From NCBI RefSeq assembly GCF_003323715.1, contig NZ_QOIN01000048.1, positions 682,001 through 746,000 of the forward strand: DNA of 64,000 nt, written 5' to 3'. Origin of the DNA: Streptomyces diacarni (GTDB lineage: Bacteria > Actinomycetota > Actinomycetes > Streptomycetales > Streptomycetaceae). Of the stretch, positions 25,189 through 33,847 are shown piece after piece (within the stretch, counting starts at the first letter, position 1; each line of letters opens with the position of its first letter). A program made the translations under genes and the position numbers. The notes beneath the pieces are model-generated. The model saw only the letters and a list, made by a program, of their open reading frames with translations, searched no databases and was not told the DNA's origin.

Positions 25189-26454
25189 ATGACCGACTCC
25201 CTCGCTGACCCGCATCTGCGATACCCCGGCGCCGCGCCGGAAGCGGGCACCGCACCGCGCGACATCGTGATCCTCGGCTCGACGGGTTCCATCGGCACCC
25301 AGGCCGTCGACGTGGTGCTGAAGAATCCCGGCCGGTTCCGGGTCACCGCGTTGGCCGCGTCCGGCGGCCGGGCGGAGTTGCTGGCCCGGCAGGCGCGCCA
25401 ACTCGGCGTCCGTACCGTCGCGGTGGCCCGTGAGGAGGCGCTGCCCGTGCTGCGGGAGGCGCTCCGTGCGGCCTACGGGGCGGGGGAGCCGTTGCCGGAG
25501 GTGCTGGCGGGTCCTGACGCCGCGACCGAGTTGGCCGCCTCGGACTGCCACACGGTGCTCAACGGCATCACGGGGTCCATCGGTCTGGCGCCGACACTGG
25601 CGGCGCTGGAGGCCGGGCGGGTGCTGGCGCTGGCGAACAAGGAGTCGCTCATCGTCGGGGGTCCTCTGGTGCGGGCGGTCGCCAGGCCGGGGCAGATCGT
25701 GCCGGTCGACTCGGAGCACTCGGCGCTGTTCCAGGCGCTGATGGGCGGTACCCGTGCGGAGGTGCGCAAGCTGCTGGTCACCGCGTCGGGAGGGCCGTTC
25801 CGGGGGCGGAGCAGGGCGCAGCTGGCGGACGTGACGCCCGAGGAGGCGATGGCCCATCCGACGTGGGACATGGGCCCGGTCATCACCATCAACTCCGCGA
25901 CGCTGGTCAACAAGGGCCTTGAGGTCATCGAGGCGCACCTGCTCTACGACATCCCGTTCGAACGTATCCAGGTGGTGGTGCACCCCCAGTCGGCCGTCCA
26001 CTCGATGGTGGAGTTCACCGACGGGTCGACTCTCGCGCAGTGCGGCCCGCCGGACATGCGGCTGCCGATCGCGCTGGGCCTGGGCTGGCCGGAGAGGGTT
26101 CCCGAGGCAGGCCCCGTCTTCTCCTGGACCGAGGCGATGTCCTGGGACTTCTACCCGCTGGACACGCAGGCGTTCCCCGCTGTCCCGCTGGCGTGCCACG
26201 TGGGCGCGACGGGTGGCACGGCCCCGGCCGTCTTCAACGCGGCGAACGAGGAGTGCGTCGAGGCGTTTCTTGCGGGAAGGCTGCCGTTCACAGGCATCGT
26301 GGATACGGTTGCGGCTGTGGTGGAGGAGCACGGCACCCCGGACGGAACCGGTCTGACCCTTCCCGATGTCCTCGCCGCAGAGACCTGGGCGCGCGCCCGC
26401 GCCCGTGAACTGGCGGCACGGCCCGCCACAGCACCAGCGGAGGCTCGCGCATGA
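25189..26454 (+). CDS. dxr: 1-deoxy-D-xylulose 5-phosphate reductoisomerase
   Basis: Second enzyme of the MEP isoprenoid pathway, converting DXP to MEP with NADPH; 421 residues. The nucleotide-binding GSTGSIGTQAVD is at 30-41, NKESLIVGG and VPVDSEHSALFQ carry metal and substrate ligands, followed by TASGGPFRG, HPTWDMGPVITINSATLVNK and HPQSAVHSMVEF. The first 24 residues are an extra N-terminal tail. The ATG is preceded by a weak GGGG four bases upstream; CACAAT at 25177-25182 may be a -10 box close to the start. The stop overlaps the rseP start, so dxr and rseP are coupled, and ispG of the same pathway follows. Confidence 0.95.
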   Translation: MTDSLADPHLRYPGAAPEAGTAPRDIVILGSTGSIGTQAVDVVLKNPGRFRVTALAASGGRAELLARQARQLGVRTVAVAREEALPVLREALRAAYGAGEPLPEVLAGPDAATELAASDCHTVLNGITGSIGLAPTLAALEAGRVLALANKESLIVGGPLVRAVARPGQIVPVDSEHSALFQALMGGTRAEVRKLLVTASGGPFRGRSRAQLADVTPEEAMAHPTWDMGPVITINSATLVNKGLEVIEAHLLYDIPFERIQVVVHPQSAVHSMVEFTDGSTLAQCGPPDMRLPIALGLGWPERVPEAGPVFSWTEAMSWDFYPLDTQAFPAVPLACHVGATGGTAPAVFNAANEECVEAFLAGRLPFTGIVDTVAAVVEEHGTPDGTGLTLPDVLAAETWARARARELAARPATAPAEARA

Positions 26455-27755
26455 CGGCGTTCATGACCATCCTCGGCATAGTCGTCTTCGTCGTCGGCCT
26501 GCTCTTCTCCATCGCCTGGCACGAGCTGGGGCACTTCTCGACGGCCAAGATGTTCGGCGTCCGGGTTCCGCAGTTCATGGTGGGCTTCGGTCCCACGATC
26601 TGGTCCAAGCGCAAGGGCGAGACGGAGTACGGGGTCAAGGCGGTGCCGCTCGGCGGCTACATCCGCATGATCGGCATGTTCCCGCCGGGTGACGACGGGG
26701 CGGTGCGCCAGCGCTCCACCTCGCCGTTCCGCGGGATGATCGAGGACGCGCGCGCGGCGGCGTACGAGGAGCTCCAGCCCGGCGACGAGCACCGGATGCT
26801 CTACACGCGCAAGCCGTGGAAGCGCGTCGTGGTGATGTTCGCCGGGCCGTTCCAGAACCTGATCCTGGCCGTGGTGATCTTCCTGACGGTGCTGATGACC
26901 TTCGGGATCAACACCCAGACGACCACGGTCTCCACGGTGTCCGACTGTGTGATCTCCGCCTCGGCGCAGACGGACAAGTGCCCCGGTTCGGCGAAGGACT
27001 CCCCGGCCAAGGCGGCGGGGCTGCGGCCGGGCGACACGATCGTCTCCTTCGACGGCAGGCCCGTCGAGGACTGGGACGGCCTGCAGCAGCGGATCCGGGA
27101 CACCACGGGCCCCGCCACGCTCACCGTCGAGCGGGACGGCGACCGGCGTACGCTGCACGCCGACCTGATCGAGAACAAGGTCGCCAAGACCGACGGCAAC
27201 GGCGGCTACGTGCCCGACGAGTACGTCACGGCGGGCTTCCTCGGCTTCACCCCGGCCAGCGGCGTCGTGCAGCAGTCGTTCCCGCAGGCCGTGGACCGGA
27301 TGGGCGACATGATGGTCAACGGCGTCCACGCGCTGATCGACCTGCCGGGCAAGGTGCCGGACCTGTGGAACGCGGCGTTCGACGGCGGGGAGCGCAAGCA
27401 GGACTCGCCGATGGGCGTGGTGGGTGCCGCCCGGGTGGGTGGCGAGGTCTTCTCGCTCGACATCCCGCCGAGCCAGCGGGTGGCGACGATGCTGCTGCTG
27501 GTGGCGGGGTTCAACCTGAGCCTGTTCCTGTTCAACATGCTGCCGCTGCTGCCGCTGGACGGCGGGCACATCGCGGGGGCGCTGTGGGAGTCGCTGCGCA
27601 GGAATGTCGCCAAGGTCTTCCGGCGCCCCGACCCGGGTCCGTTCGACGTCGCCAAGCTGATGCCGATCGCCTACGTGGTGGCCGGGGTCTTCCTCTGCTT
27701 CACTCTTCTGGTGCTGGTGGCCGACGTGGTGAATCCGGTCAGACTCACCGGGTAG
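26451..27755 (+). CDS. rseP: site-2 intramembrane zinc protease
   Basis: Membrane metalloprotease of 434 residues in the RseP/Rip1 family that cleaves membrane-embedded anti-sigma factors and other substrates. The catalytic HELGH is at 24-28 inside the first membrane helix, and the second active-site motif LDG is in NMLPLLPLDGGHIAG near the C-terminus. Between them is a PDZ domain (AAGLRPGDTIVSFDGRPVEDW). The ATGA overlap with dxr shows coupling. The dxr-rseP-ispG order matches the neighbourhood of Rip1 in mycobacteria. Substrates in this organism are not visible. Confidence 0.94.
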   Translation: MTAFMTILGIVVFVVGLLFSIAWHELGHFSTAKMFGVRVPQFMVGFGPTIWSKRKGETEYGVKAVPLGGYIRMIGMFPPGDDGAVRQRSTSPFRGMIEDARAAAYEELQPGDEHRMLYTRKPWKRVVVMFAGPFQNLILAVVIFLTVLMTFGINTQTTTVSTVSDCVISASAQTDKCPGSAKDSPAKAAGLRPGDTIVSFDGRPVEDWDGLQQRIRDTTGPATLTVERDGDRRTLHADLIENKVAKTDGNGGYVPDEYVTAGFLGFTPASGVVQQSFPQAVDRMGDMMVNGVHALIDLPGKVPDLWNAAFDGGERKQDSPMGVVGAARVGGEVFSLDIPPSQRVATMLLLVAGFNLSLFLFNMLPLLPLDGGHIAGALWESLRRNVAKVFRRPDPGPFDVAKLMPIAYVVAGVFLCFTLLVLVADVVNPVRLTG

Positions 27756-27776
27756 CCGGATGTGCGTTCGCCCACC

Positions 27777-27809
27777 GTGACGCCCGTGCGATTCCTGTGC
27801 GGGCGTCAC
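27777..27809 (+). terminator. hairpin terminator after rseP
   Basis: A perfect 10-bp stem GTGACGCCCG (27777-27786) with CGGGCGTCAC (27800-27809) and a 13-base loop, followed by TTTAT. This suggests that ispG is transcribed at least partly from its own promoter in the remaining 116 bases. Confidence 0.7.
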
Positions 27810-27925
27810 TTTATGCGGCATTTTCCGGGGAACGATGTGCCCGGCGGGTCACCCGTGCCGTAATCTCGGGAGCCTGGAGCCCGCCGAACCCGGGACTTGA
27901 ACGACACCGTTGGGGTTGCACGCTG

Positions 27926-29083
27926 ATGACAGCGATTTCGCTCGGAATGCCGGACGTTCCGGCCAAGCTCGCCGACCGCAGGGTCAGCCGGAAGATCCAG
28001 GTAGGAACGGTCGCCGTCGGTGGAGACGCGCCGGTGTCCGTGCAGTCCATGACCACGACCCGGACCTCGGACATCGGTTCGACGTTGCAGCAGATCGCGG
28101 AGCTGACCGCCTCCGGCTGCCAGATCGTCCGGGTGGCGTGTCCCACTCAGGACGACGCCGACGCGCTGGCCACGATCGCCCGCAAGTCGCAGATCCCTGT
28201 GATCGCCGACATCCACTTCCAGCCCAAGTACGTCTTCCAGGCGATCGACGCGGGATGTGCCGCCGTCCGCGTCAACCCCGGCAACATCAAGCAGTTCGAC
28301 GACAAGGTCAAGGAGATCGCCCACGCCGCGTCAGCGTCGGGCACGCCCATCAGGATCGGCGTCAACGCGGGCTCGCTGGACAAGCGGCTCCTGGAGAGGT
28401 ACGGCAAGGCCACCCCGGAGGCGCTGGTCGAGTCCGCGCTGTGGGAGTGCTCGCTGTTCGAGGAGCACGGCTTCCGGGACATCAAGATCTCGGTCAAGCA
28501 CAACGACCCCGTCGTCATGGTCAACGCCTACCGGCTGCTGGCCCAGCGCTGCGACTACCCGCTGCACCTGGGTGTCACCGAGGCGGGCCCGGCCTTCCAG
28601 GGCACCATCAAGTCGGCCGTCGCCTTCGGCGCGCTGCTGTCCGAGGGGATCGGCGACACGATCCGCGTCTCCCTCTCGGCGCCGCCGGCCGAGGAGGTCA
28701 AGGTCGGCATCCAGATCCTGGAGTCCCTGGGGCTGCGCCAGCGCGGCCTGGAGATCGTCTCCTGCCCGTCCTGCGGGCGTGCCCAGGTGGACGTCTACAA
28801 GCTGGCCGACGAGGTCACCGCCGGTCTTGAGGGCATGGACGTCCCGCTGCGGGTCGCCGTCATGGGCTGTGTCGTCAACGGTCCGGGTGAGGCCCGCGAG
28901 GCCGATCTGGGTGTGGCCTCCGGCAACGGCAAGGGGCAGATCTTCGTCAAGGGCGAGGTCATCAAGACGGTCCCCGAGGCGAAGATCGTCGAGACGCTCA
29001 TCGACGAGGCCATGAAGATCGCCGAGCAGATGGAGAGGGACGGTGTCACCTCCGGCGAGCCCGTGGTGACCACGGCGGGCTGA
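27926..29083 (+). CDS. ispG: 4-hydroxy-3-methylbut-2-enyl diphosphate synthase
   Basis: Iron-sulfur enzyme of the MEP pathway that converts MEcPP to HMBPP; 385 residues. The TIM-barrel part starts at VSVQSMTTTRTSDIGST. The 4Fe-4S ligands are the cysteines in SCPSCGRAQ and MGCVVNGPGE, with the conserved glutamate in GEAREAD. It is the short bacterial form without the insert seen in plant enzymes. The ATG at MTAISLGMPDV is near the family start, with no strong ribosome binding site. It lies after a terminator but in the same direction as dxr and rseP. Confidence 0.95.
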   Translation: MTAISLGMPDVPAKLADRRVSRKIQVGTVAVGGDAPVSVQSMTTTRTSDIGSTLQQIAELTASGCQIVRVACPTQDDADALATIARKSQIPVIADIHFQPKYVFQAIDAGCAAVRVNPGNIKQFDDKVKEIAHAASASGTPIRIGVNAGSLDKRLLERYGKATPEALVESALWECSLFEEHGFRDIKISVKHNDPVVMVNAYRLLAQRCDYPLHLGVTEAGPAFQGTIKSAVAFGALLSEGIGDTIRVSLSAPPAEEVKVGIQILESLGLRQRGLEIVSCPSCGRAQVDVYKLADEVTAGLEGMDVPLRVAVMGCVVNGPGEAREADLGVASGNGKGQIFVKGEVIKTVPEAKIVETLIDEAMKIAEQMERDGVTSGEPVVTTAG

Positions 29084-29105
29084 ACGGAGCCCCGGCGTGC
29101 TTCCC

Positions 29106-29148
29106 GCGGGCCGGCTCGTCCGGGCGTGGCTCCGGAGGGCCGGCCCGC
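29106..29148 (+). terminator. possible terminator after ispG
   Basis: A 10-bp inverted repeat GCGGGCCGGC (29106-29115) with GCCGGCCCGC (29139-29148) encloses 23 bases that can form a small inner CCGG stem. It begins 23 bases after the ispG stop. The remainder of this 296-base gap is GC-rich without a gene; TACAGT near 29322 could be a -10 box for the next gene. Confidence 0.5.
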
Positions 29149-29379
29149 GTCGCGCGGGCGGCCGCCTGTGACGGCGGCGTAGACCGTCGCCGGACCGAGG
29201 CCGCCCCACGCCCGCCCGCAGGCTCCGTCCGTCCGCTCCGGCCGCACGACCCGCCCGCACGCTCCCTCGCCGCGCGGCCGGCCGCGGCCGTCGTCCGGCG
29301 GCGTGATGCTCTGGCCCCGGGTACAGTGCCAGCAGATCATTCCCCACGCCCACGGGCCGTACGGTGAGGCGCCGAGACG

Positions 29380-30225
29380 TTGCTGACCACCACCTCCCTC
29401 AGGGTCGTCGGACCCGCCGAGCTGCCGGAGGCGCTCCGCGTGCTCCGCCGGGAGCCGGTGAACAACGCCTTCGTCACCGCCCGCGTGCTGGCCTCCGGCC
29501 TGGACCCGTGGCGTCTCGGCGGCGAGATGTGGGGCTGGTACCGGGACGGGCGCCTGGAATCCCTCTGCTACAACGGTGCCAACCTCGTTCCGCTGTGCGC
29601 GGGCCCCGAGGCGGTCCGCGCGTTCGCCGAGCGGGCGCGCCGCCAGGGCCGCCGCTGCTCGTCCCTCGTCGGACCTGCGGGCCCGACGCGGGCGCTGTGG
29701 GCAGCGCTGGAGCCGTCCTGGGGTCCGGCCCGCGAGGTGCGGGCCAGCCAGCCGCTGATGGTCGCCGACCGGATGCCGGACCAGGTGGTGCCCGACCCGC
29801 TGGTGCGCCGCGTCGCCAAGACCGAGATGGACCTGGTGCTGCCGGCGTGTGTGGCCATGTTCACCGAGGAGGTCGGGGTCTCTCCGCTGGCCGGGGACGG
29901 CGGGCTCGTCTACCAGGCGCGGGTCGCCGAACTCGTGGGTACCGGACGTTCGTTCGCCCGCATCGAGGGCGGCCGCGTGGTCTTCAAGGCCGAGATCGGC
30001 GCCGCCACCCCGGAGGCCTGCCAGATCCAGGGCGTGTGGGTGGCGCCAGAACGGCGCGGCGAGGGGCTGTCCGAGACGGGGATGGCCGCCGTCCTCGCCT
30101 ACGCGCTGCGCGACGTCTCGCCGCTGGTGAGCCTGTACGTCAACGACTACAACGCCCCGGCGCGAGCCACCTACCGCCGCGTCGGCTTCCGCGAGATCGG
30201 CACCTTCACGAGCGTCCTGTTCTGA
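29380..30225 (+). CDS. DUF4081-containing GNAT acetyltransferase
   Basis: A 281-residue protein with a degenerate N-terminal DUF4081 half (residues about 5-135) and a C-terminal GNAT acetyl-CoA-binding domain (IQGVWVAPERRGEGLSETG, the acetyl-CoA loop, and SLYVNDYNAPARATYRRVGF). It should transfer an acetyl group from acetyl-CoA to an unknown amine, possibly a protein. The TTG start has GGTGAGG about ten bases upstream and matches the family start. Proteins of this architecture are found next to ispG in many actinobacteria, which fits its place here. Confidence 0.82.
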   Translation: MLTTTSLRVVGPAELPEALRVLRREPVNNAFVTARVLASGLDPWRLGGEMWGWYRDGRLESLCYNGANLVPLCAGPEAVRAFAERARRQGRRCSSLVGPAGPTRALWAALEPSWGPAREVRASQPLMVADRMPDQVVPDPLVRRVAKTEMDLVLPACVAMFTEEVGVSPLAGDGGLVYQARVAELVGTGRSFARIEGGRVVFKAEIGAATPEACQIQGVWVAPERRGEGLSETGMAAVLAYALRDVSPLVSLYVNDYNAPARATYRRVGFREIGTFTSVLF

Positions 30226-30226
30226 C

Positions 30227-30300
30227 CGCCGGACACGACCGCTGCGCCGAGCACGACCGCTGTCGCCGGGCACGGCCGCTCCGCCGAGCGCGACCCGTCG
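30227..30300. repeat. four 18-19-bp tandem repeats after the GNAT gene
   Basis: Units at 30227-30244, 30245-30263, 30264-30281 and 30282-30300 each start CGCCG and continue (A/G)(A/G)CACGACCGCT with drift in the last copy. They start one base after the acetyltransferase stop codon and end 78 bases before the next gene. Confidence 0.65.
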
Positions 30301-30378
30301 TCCGGCCCGGCTTCCGCCCCCGGTCGCCGTTGTGCCGCCTCTTCGCGCGGACACGGTGGAGGAAGTAGCCTCCCCGCC

Positions 30379-30948
30379 ATGCCGCACACAGCCGGGGCGC
30401 AGCTCCCGGACCCCCGGGAAGTGGTCACCGGTTCGCTCGACCTCACCGCCCGCGTCGACGAGGCGCTCGCCGTGCAGGCCGTCGCCTTCGGCCTGACCGA
30501 CGACGAGGTGGGCGTGCGCAAGTACATCGTGCAGCGCCACATGACCTCGCCGGGCGCGCGGGCGCTGGGCGCCACCACCGAGGGTGACCGTCTCGTCGGC
30601 TTCGTCTACGGCATGCCGAACGACCGCTCGCACTGGTGGTCCACGGTGGTCGATCCCTACCTGCGCCAGGAGGGGAACGAGGGCTGGCTGGAGGACGCCT
30701 TCGTCATCACGGAGTTGCACGTCCACCCGGCCTTCCAGCACCGGGGGATCGGGAGGGGACTGATCACCCGCCTGACCGACGCAGCGGCCGAACCCCGTTC
30801 GCTGCTCTCGGCCCTCGACACCGACAGCCCGGCCCGCGCCCTCTACCACGGCCTCGGCTACCGCGACCTGGCACGGCGGGTGCAGTTCCCGAGCGCGCCG
30901 CAGCCGTACGCGGTGATGGGGGCGCCGCTGCCGCTGCGGGGGCGGTGA
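30379..30948 (+). CDS. GNAT-family N-acetyltransferase
   Basis: A 189-residue acetyltransferase. The acetyl-CoA binding block ITELHVHPAFQHRGIGRGLITRL is at about 113-135 and the C-terminal ALYHGLGYRDLARRVQF is typical of GNAT folds. GGAGGAAG lies 14 bases before the ATG, a little far, and TAGCCT at 30366-30371 could be a -10 box for a nearly leaderless message. The substrate is unknown; it differs from the preceding GNAT gene and is not a duplicate. Confidence 0.85.
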   Translation: MPHTAGAQLPDPREVVTGSLDLTARVDEALAVQAVAFGLTDDEVGVRKYIVQRHMTSPGARALGATTEGDRLVGFVYGMPNDRSHWWSTVVDPYLRQEGNEGWLEDAFVITELHVHPAFQHRGIGRGLITRLTDAAAEPRSLLSALDTDSPARALYHGLGYRDLARRVQFPSAPQPYAVMGAPLPLRGR

Positions 30949-30980
30949 CATTCGGTTTCCGTGCGGTCGGTCCGTGCGGA

Positions 30981-31030
30981 TAGGCTCCGCATCAACGAGT
31001 TTCGTCGAGTTCCGTCGAGTTCCGTCGATG
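30981..31030 (+). promoter_or_regulatory. proS promoter and 10-bp-periodic leader
   Basis: TAGGCT at 30981-30986 is a strong actinomycete -10 match. Just downstream, in the presumed untranslated leader, a 10-base pattern ending GTCGAGT recurs with exact 10-base spacing (30991-31000 weakly, then 31001-31010, 31011-31020 and 31021-31030). The ribosome binding site of proS follows at 31051. Confidence 0.45.
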
Positions 31031-31060
31031 GCGCCAGTACCGCCCCGAGCAGGAGTCCCC

Positions 31061-32770
31061 ATGGCAGCCCGTGTCCAGCGTTTGTCCCGGTCGATGCTGA
31101 AGACGCTGCGTGACGACCCGGCCGACGCCGAGACGCTCAGCCACAAGCTGCTGGTCCGCGCCGGGTACGTCCGCCGCACCGCCGCCGGTATCTGGACGTG
31201 GCTGCCGCTGGGCAAGCAGGTGCTGGAGAACATCACGCGCGTCGTCCGCGAGGAGATGGACGCGATCGGCGGCCAGGAGGTGCTGCTCCCGGCGCTGCTG
31301 CCCAAGGAGCCCTACGAGGTCTCGGGCCGCTACGAGGAGTACGGCGACCTGCTCTTCCGCCTCAAGGACCGCAAGGGCGGCGAGTACCTGCTGGGCCCCA
31401 CCCACGAGGAGATCTTCACGCAGGTCGTCAAGGACCAGTGCACCTCGTACAAGGACCTGCCGGTCACGGTCTACCAGATCCAGACGAAGTACCGCGACGA
31501 GGCCCGCCCCCGCTCCGGCATCCTGCGCGGCCGCGAGTTCACCATGAAGGACTCCTACTCCTTCGACGTGTCGGACGAGGCACTGGCCGAGTCCTACGCG
31601 GCCCACCGCGTCGCCTACCAGCGCATCTTCGACCGTCTCGGGCTGGACTACCGGATCGTCTCGGCGATCTCCGGTGCCATGGGCGGCTCGGCCTCCGAGG
31701 AGTTCCTCGCGCCCGCCGCGGCCGGTGAGGACACGTTCGTGCAGTGCCCGCAGTGCGGTTACGCGGCCAACACCGAGGCCGTCTCCGTCACTGTGCGGCC
31801 CGCCTCCACGGAGGGCCACGGACCGGTGGAGAAGCTGGACACCCCCGACACCCCCACCATCGAGACCCTGGCCGCGCACCTGGGCGTGCCCGCCTCCGCC
31901 ACGCTGAAGAACCTGCTGGTGAAGGTCGACGGCGAGATCACCGCCGTCGGCGTCCCCGGTGACCGCGAGGTCGACCTGGGCAAGCTCGCCGAGCACCTGG
32001 CGCCCGCCGAGGTCGAGGTCGTCACAGCCGAGGACTTCGAGGGCCGCGACGACCTCGTACGCGGCTACATCGGCCCGCAGGGCGGCATGGCGGGCAAGGC
32101 CTTCCGCTACCTGGCCGACCCGCGCGTCGCCCCGGGCACCGCGTGGGTCACCGGCGCCAACGAGGAGGGCAAGCACGCCCGCAACGTGGTCTGCGGTCGC
32201 GACTTCGAGGTCGACCAGTACCTCGACGTGGTCGTCGTCGAGCCCGGCGACCCCTGCCCGAACTGCGGCGCGGGCATCGAGCTCGACCGCGCCATCGAGA
32301 TCGGCCACATCTTCCAGCTCGGCCGCAAGTACGCCGACGCGTTCGAGCTGGACGTGCTCGGCCAGAACGGCAAGCCGGTCCGCGTCACGATGGGCTCCTA
32401 CGGCATCGGCGTCTCCCGCGCGGTCGCCGTGCTCGCCGAGCAGAACGCCGACGAGCAGGGGCTGTGCTGGCCGCGCGAGATCGCCCCCGCCGACGTGCAC
32501 GTCGTGGCGGCCGGCAAGGCGCAGCAGACCGAGGCGGCGCTCGAGATCGCCGAGCGGCTCGGCGCGGCGGGCGTCCGCGTGCTGGTCGACGACCGCTCCA
32601 GCGTCTCTCCCGGGGTGAAGTTCACCGACGCCGAGCTGATCGGCGTCCCGACCATCCTGGTCGCCGGGCGCGGCATCAAGGACGGCCTCGTGGAGCTGAA
32701 GGACCGGCGCACCGGTGAGCGCGAGGAGCTGCCCATCGACGAGGCGGTCGCCCGCCTCGCCCGGGACTGA
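31061..32770 (+). CDS. proS: prolyl-tRNA synthetase (bacterial type)
   Basis: Class II aminoacyl-tRNA synthetase that charges tRNA-Pro; 569 residues. Motif 2 (YRDEARPRSGILRGREFTMKD) and the HEEIF block identify the prokaryote-type enzyme. The large INS editing domain, which removes misacylated alanine, spans about residues 230-390 (including ATLKNLLVKVDGEITAVGVPGD). Two CxxC pairs (CPQCGY and CPNCGAG) flank it. The C-terminal anticodon domain begins at about 480. AGGAG lies five bases before the ATG, and the preceding leader has 10-bp repeats. Confidence 0.96.
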   Translation: MAARVQRLSRSMLKTLRDDPADAETLSHKLLVRAGYVRRTAAGIWTWLPLGKQVLENITRVVREEMDAIGGQEVLLPALLPKEPYEVSGRYEEYGDLLFRLKDRKGGEYLLGPTHEEIFTQVVKDQCTSYKDLPVTVYQIQTKYRDEARPRSGILRGREFTMKDSYSFDVSDEALAESYAAHRVAYQRIFDRLGLDYRIVSAISGAMGGSASEEFLAPAAAGEDTFVQCPQCGYAANTEAVSVTVRPASTEGHGPVEKLDTPDTPTIETLAAHLGVPASATLKNLLVKVDGEITAVGVPGDREVDLGKLAEHLAPAEVEVVTAEDFEGRDDLVRGYIGPQGGMAGKAFRYLADPRVAPGTAWVTGANEEGKHARNVVCGRDFEVDQYLDVVVVEPGDPCPNCGAGIELDRAIEIGHIFQLGRKYADAFELDVLGQNGKPVRVTMGSYGIGVSRAVAVLAEQNADEQGLCWPREIAPADVHVVAAGKAQQTEAALEIAERLGAAGVRVLVDDRSSVSPGVKFTDAELIGVPTILVAGRGIKDGLVELKDRRTGEREELPIDEAVARLARD

Positions 32771-32780
32771 CCCACCTGTG

Positions 32781-32806
32781 CGGGGCCCCGCCGTGCCGGG
32801 GCCCCG
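32781..32806. terminator. terminator between convergent proS and kinase-like gene
   Basis: CGGGGCCCCG at 32781-32790 and 32797-32806 are identical self-complementary 10-mers that can form one 10-bp hairpin with a 6-base loop. The position between two convergent stop codons suits a bidirectional terminator. Confidence 0.6.
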
Positions 32807-32807
32807 G

Positions 32808-33761
32808 TCACAGCCAGGCGGCGAACTCCAGCAGCATCTCGGCGTCGGGCCCGTTGCCCGCCGCGTGCTGGCGGCAGGCGGACTCGACCGCGCGGTAGAG
32901 GGCCCACTGGCGCACGCGCTCGCGCGGTACGTCCAGGGAGTCGGCGAGCTTGTTGACGCGTCTGCGGGTGGCGGCCGCCGAGCCGGTGGACGCCATCAGG
33001 TCGTGCAGCCGGTCGCGCACCAGCCGTGCCAGATCGTAGGCGGGTTCTCCGACGAGCGGGTCAGGGCCCACGGTCAGCCAGCGGGCCCGCTGTTCGGGCG
33101 TGGCGGCGGCCAGCACGGCGCCCTGCCGGAAGTCGCCGTGCAGCAGAACCCCGGGCCCGGGCGCCGGCTCGGCCAGCATCGCCTCGCGCGCCTCCAGGGC
33201 CGCGGCCACCAGCGGTTCCGCGTCCGGCGGTACGGCGGTACGCATCGCCGCCGCCTCGGACGCCGTGTGGTCGGGCACCGTCTCCAGACGGTGCCCGGCG
33301 GGCGGCGGTACCCACAGGCGCCGGACGACGGAGACCGCCTCCAGCGTGGCCTTGGCCTCCGGCAGCGACCGCAGCGACACTTCGCACCGCAGCCGCTCCA
33401 GCAGCAGCACGCCCTCCTCTGCGGCCGCGCGCAGCACCTGCACGGCGCCCAACCCGTGCCAGGCGGCCAGCGTCTCGTGCTCGCGGGCGGCCCGCACCGG
33501 CGCGGGCGCGTCCTGCGGGGCGAACAGTTTCAGCGCACCGGGCGTGCCGTCCGCCTGTCTGACCAGCACGATGAGGCTGCTGCGTCCGCCCGGGGTCACC
33601 ACCCGTTCCGCTTCCAGTCCCCACTGCTCCAGCCACCGCCGAAGCAGCGCGGGCAGTCCCCGCAGCCAGGCCCGCGCGGCCTCGGCCGCCTCCGGGTCCG
33701 GTTGCGCCTCCAGGGCACGTACGAGCCGCTGCGGGGGGTCGAGGGGCAGCACGGAAGCCAT
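32808..33761 (-). CDS. aminoglycoside-phosphotransferase (APH(6))-like protein with altered active site
   Basis: A 317-residue kinase-fold protein resembling streptomycin 6-kinases. The catalytic-loop equivalent is LLHGDFRQGAVL, which keeps HGD but lacks the usual asparagine four or five residues later, and the metal-binding segment reads GPDPLVGEPAYDLA, where APH(6) proteins have an Asp-Pro pair nearer the start. It may be a kinase for an unknown small molecule or a non-catalytic relative; resistance should not be assumed. The ATG has AAAGG about eleven bases upstream. It is convergent with proS. Confidence 0.65.
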   Translation of the reverse strand: MASVLPLDPPQRLVRALEAQPDPEAAEAARAWLRGLPALLRRWLEQWGLEAERVVTPGGRSSLIVLVRQADGTPGALKLFAPQDAPAPVRAAREHETLAAWHGLGAVQVLRAAAEEGVLLLERLRCEVSLRSLPEAKATLEAVSVVRRLWVPPPAGHRLETVPDHTASEAAAMRTAVPPDAEPLVAAALEAREAMLAEPAPGPGVLLHGDFRQGAVLAAATPEQRARWLTVGPDPLVGEPAYDLARLVRDRLHDLMASTGSAAATRRRVNKLADSLDVPRERVRQWALYRAVESACRQHAAGNGPDAEMLLEFAAWL

Positions 33762-33847
33762 TCCGGGGCGGACCTTTCGTCAGCGCGACACGACAGTGGG
33801 GTCTGGCGGCAGCGGGTTCTACGGGCGGTCGGGGGCGGTCACGGCGA

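Noticed and set aside
32808..33761. Calling the APH-like gene a streptomycin resistance gene
   Set aside because: The catalytic loop and metal-binding block deviate from active APH(6) enzymes and the context is housekeeping.
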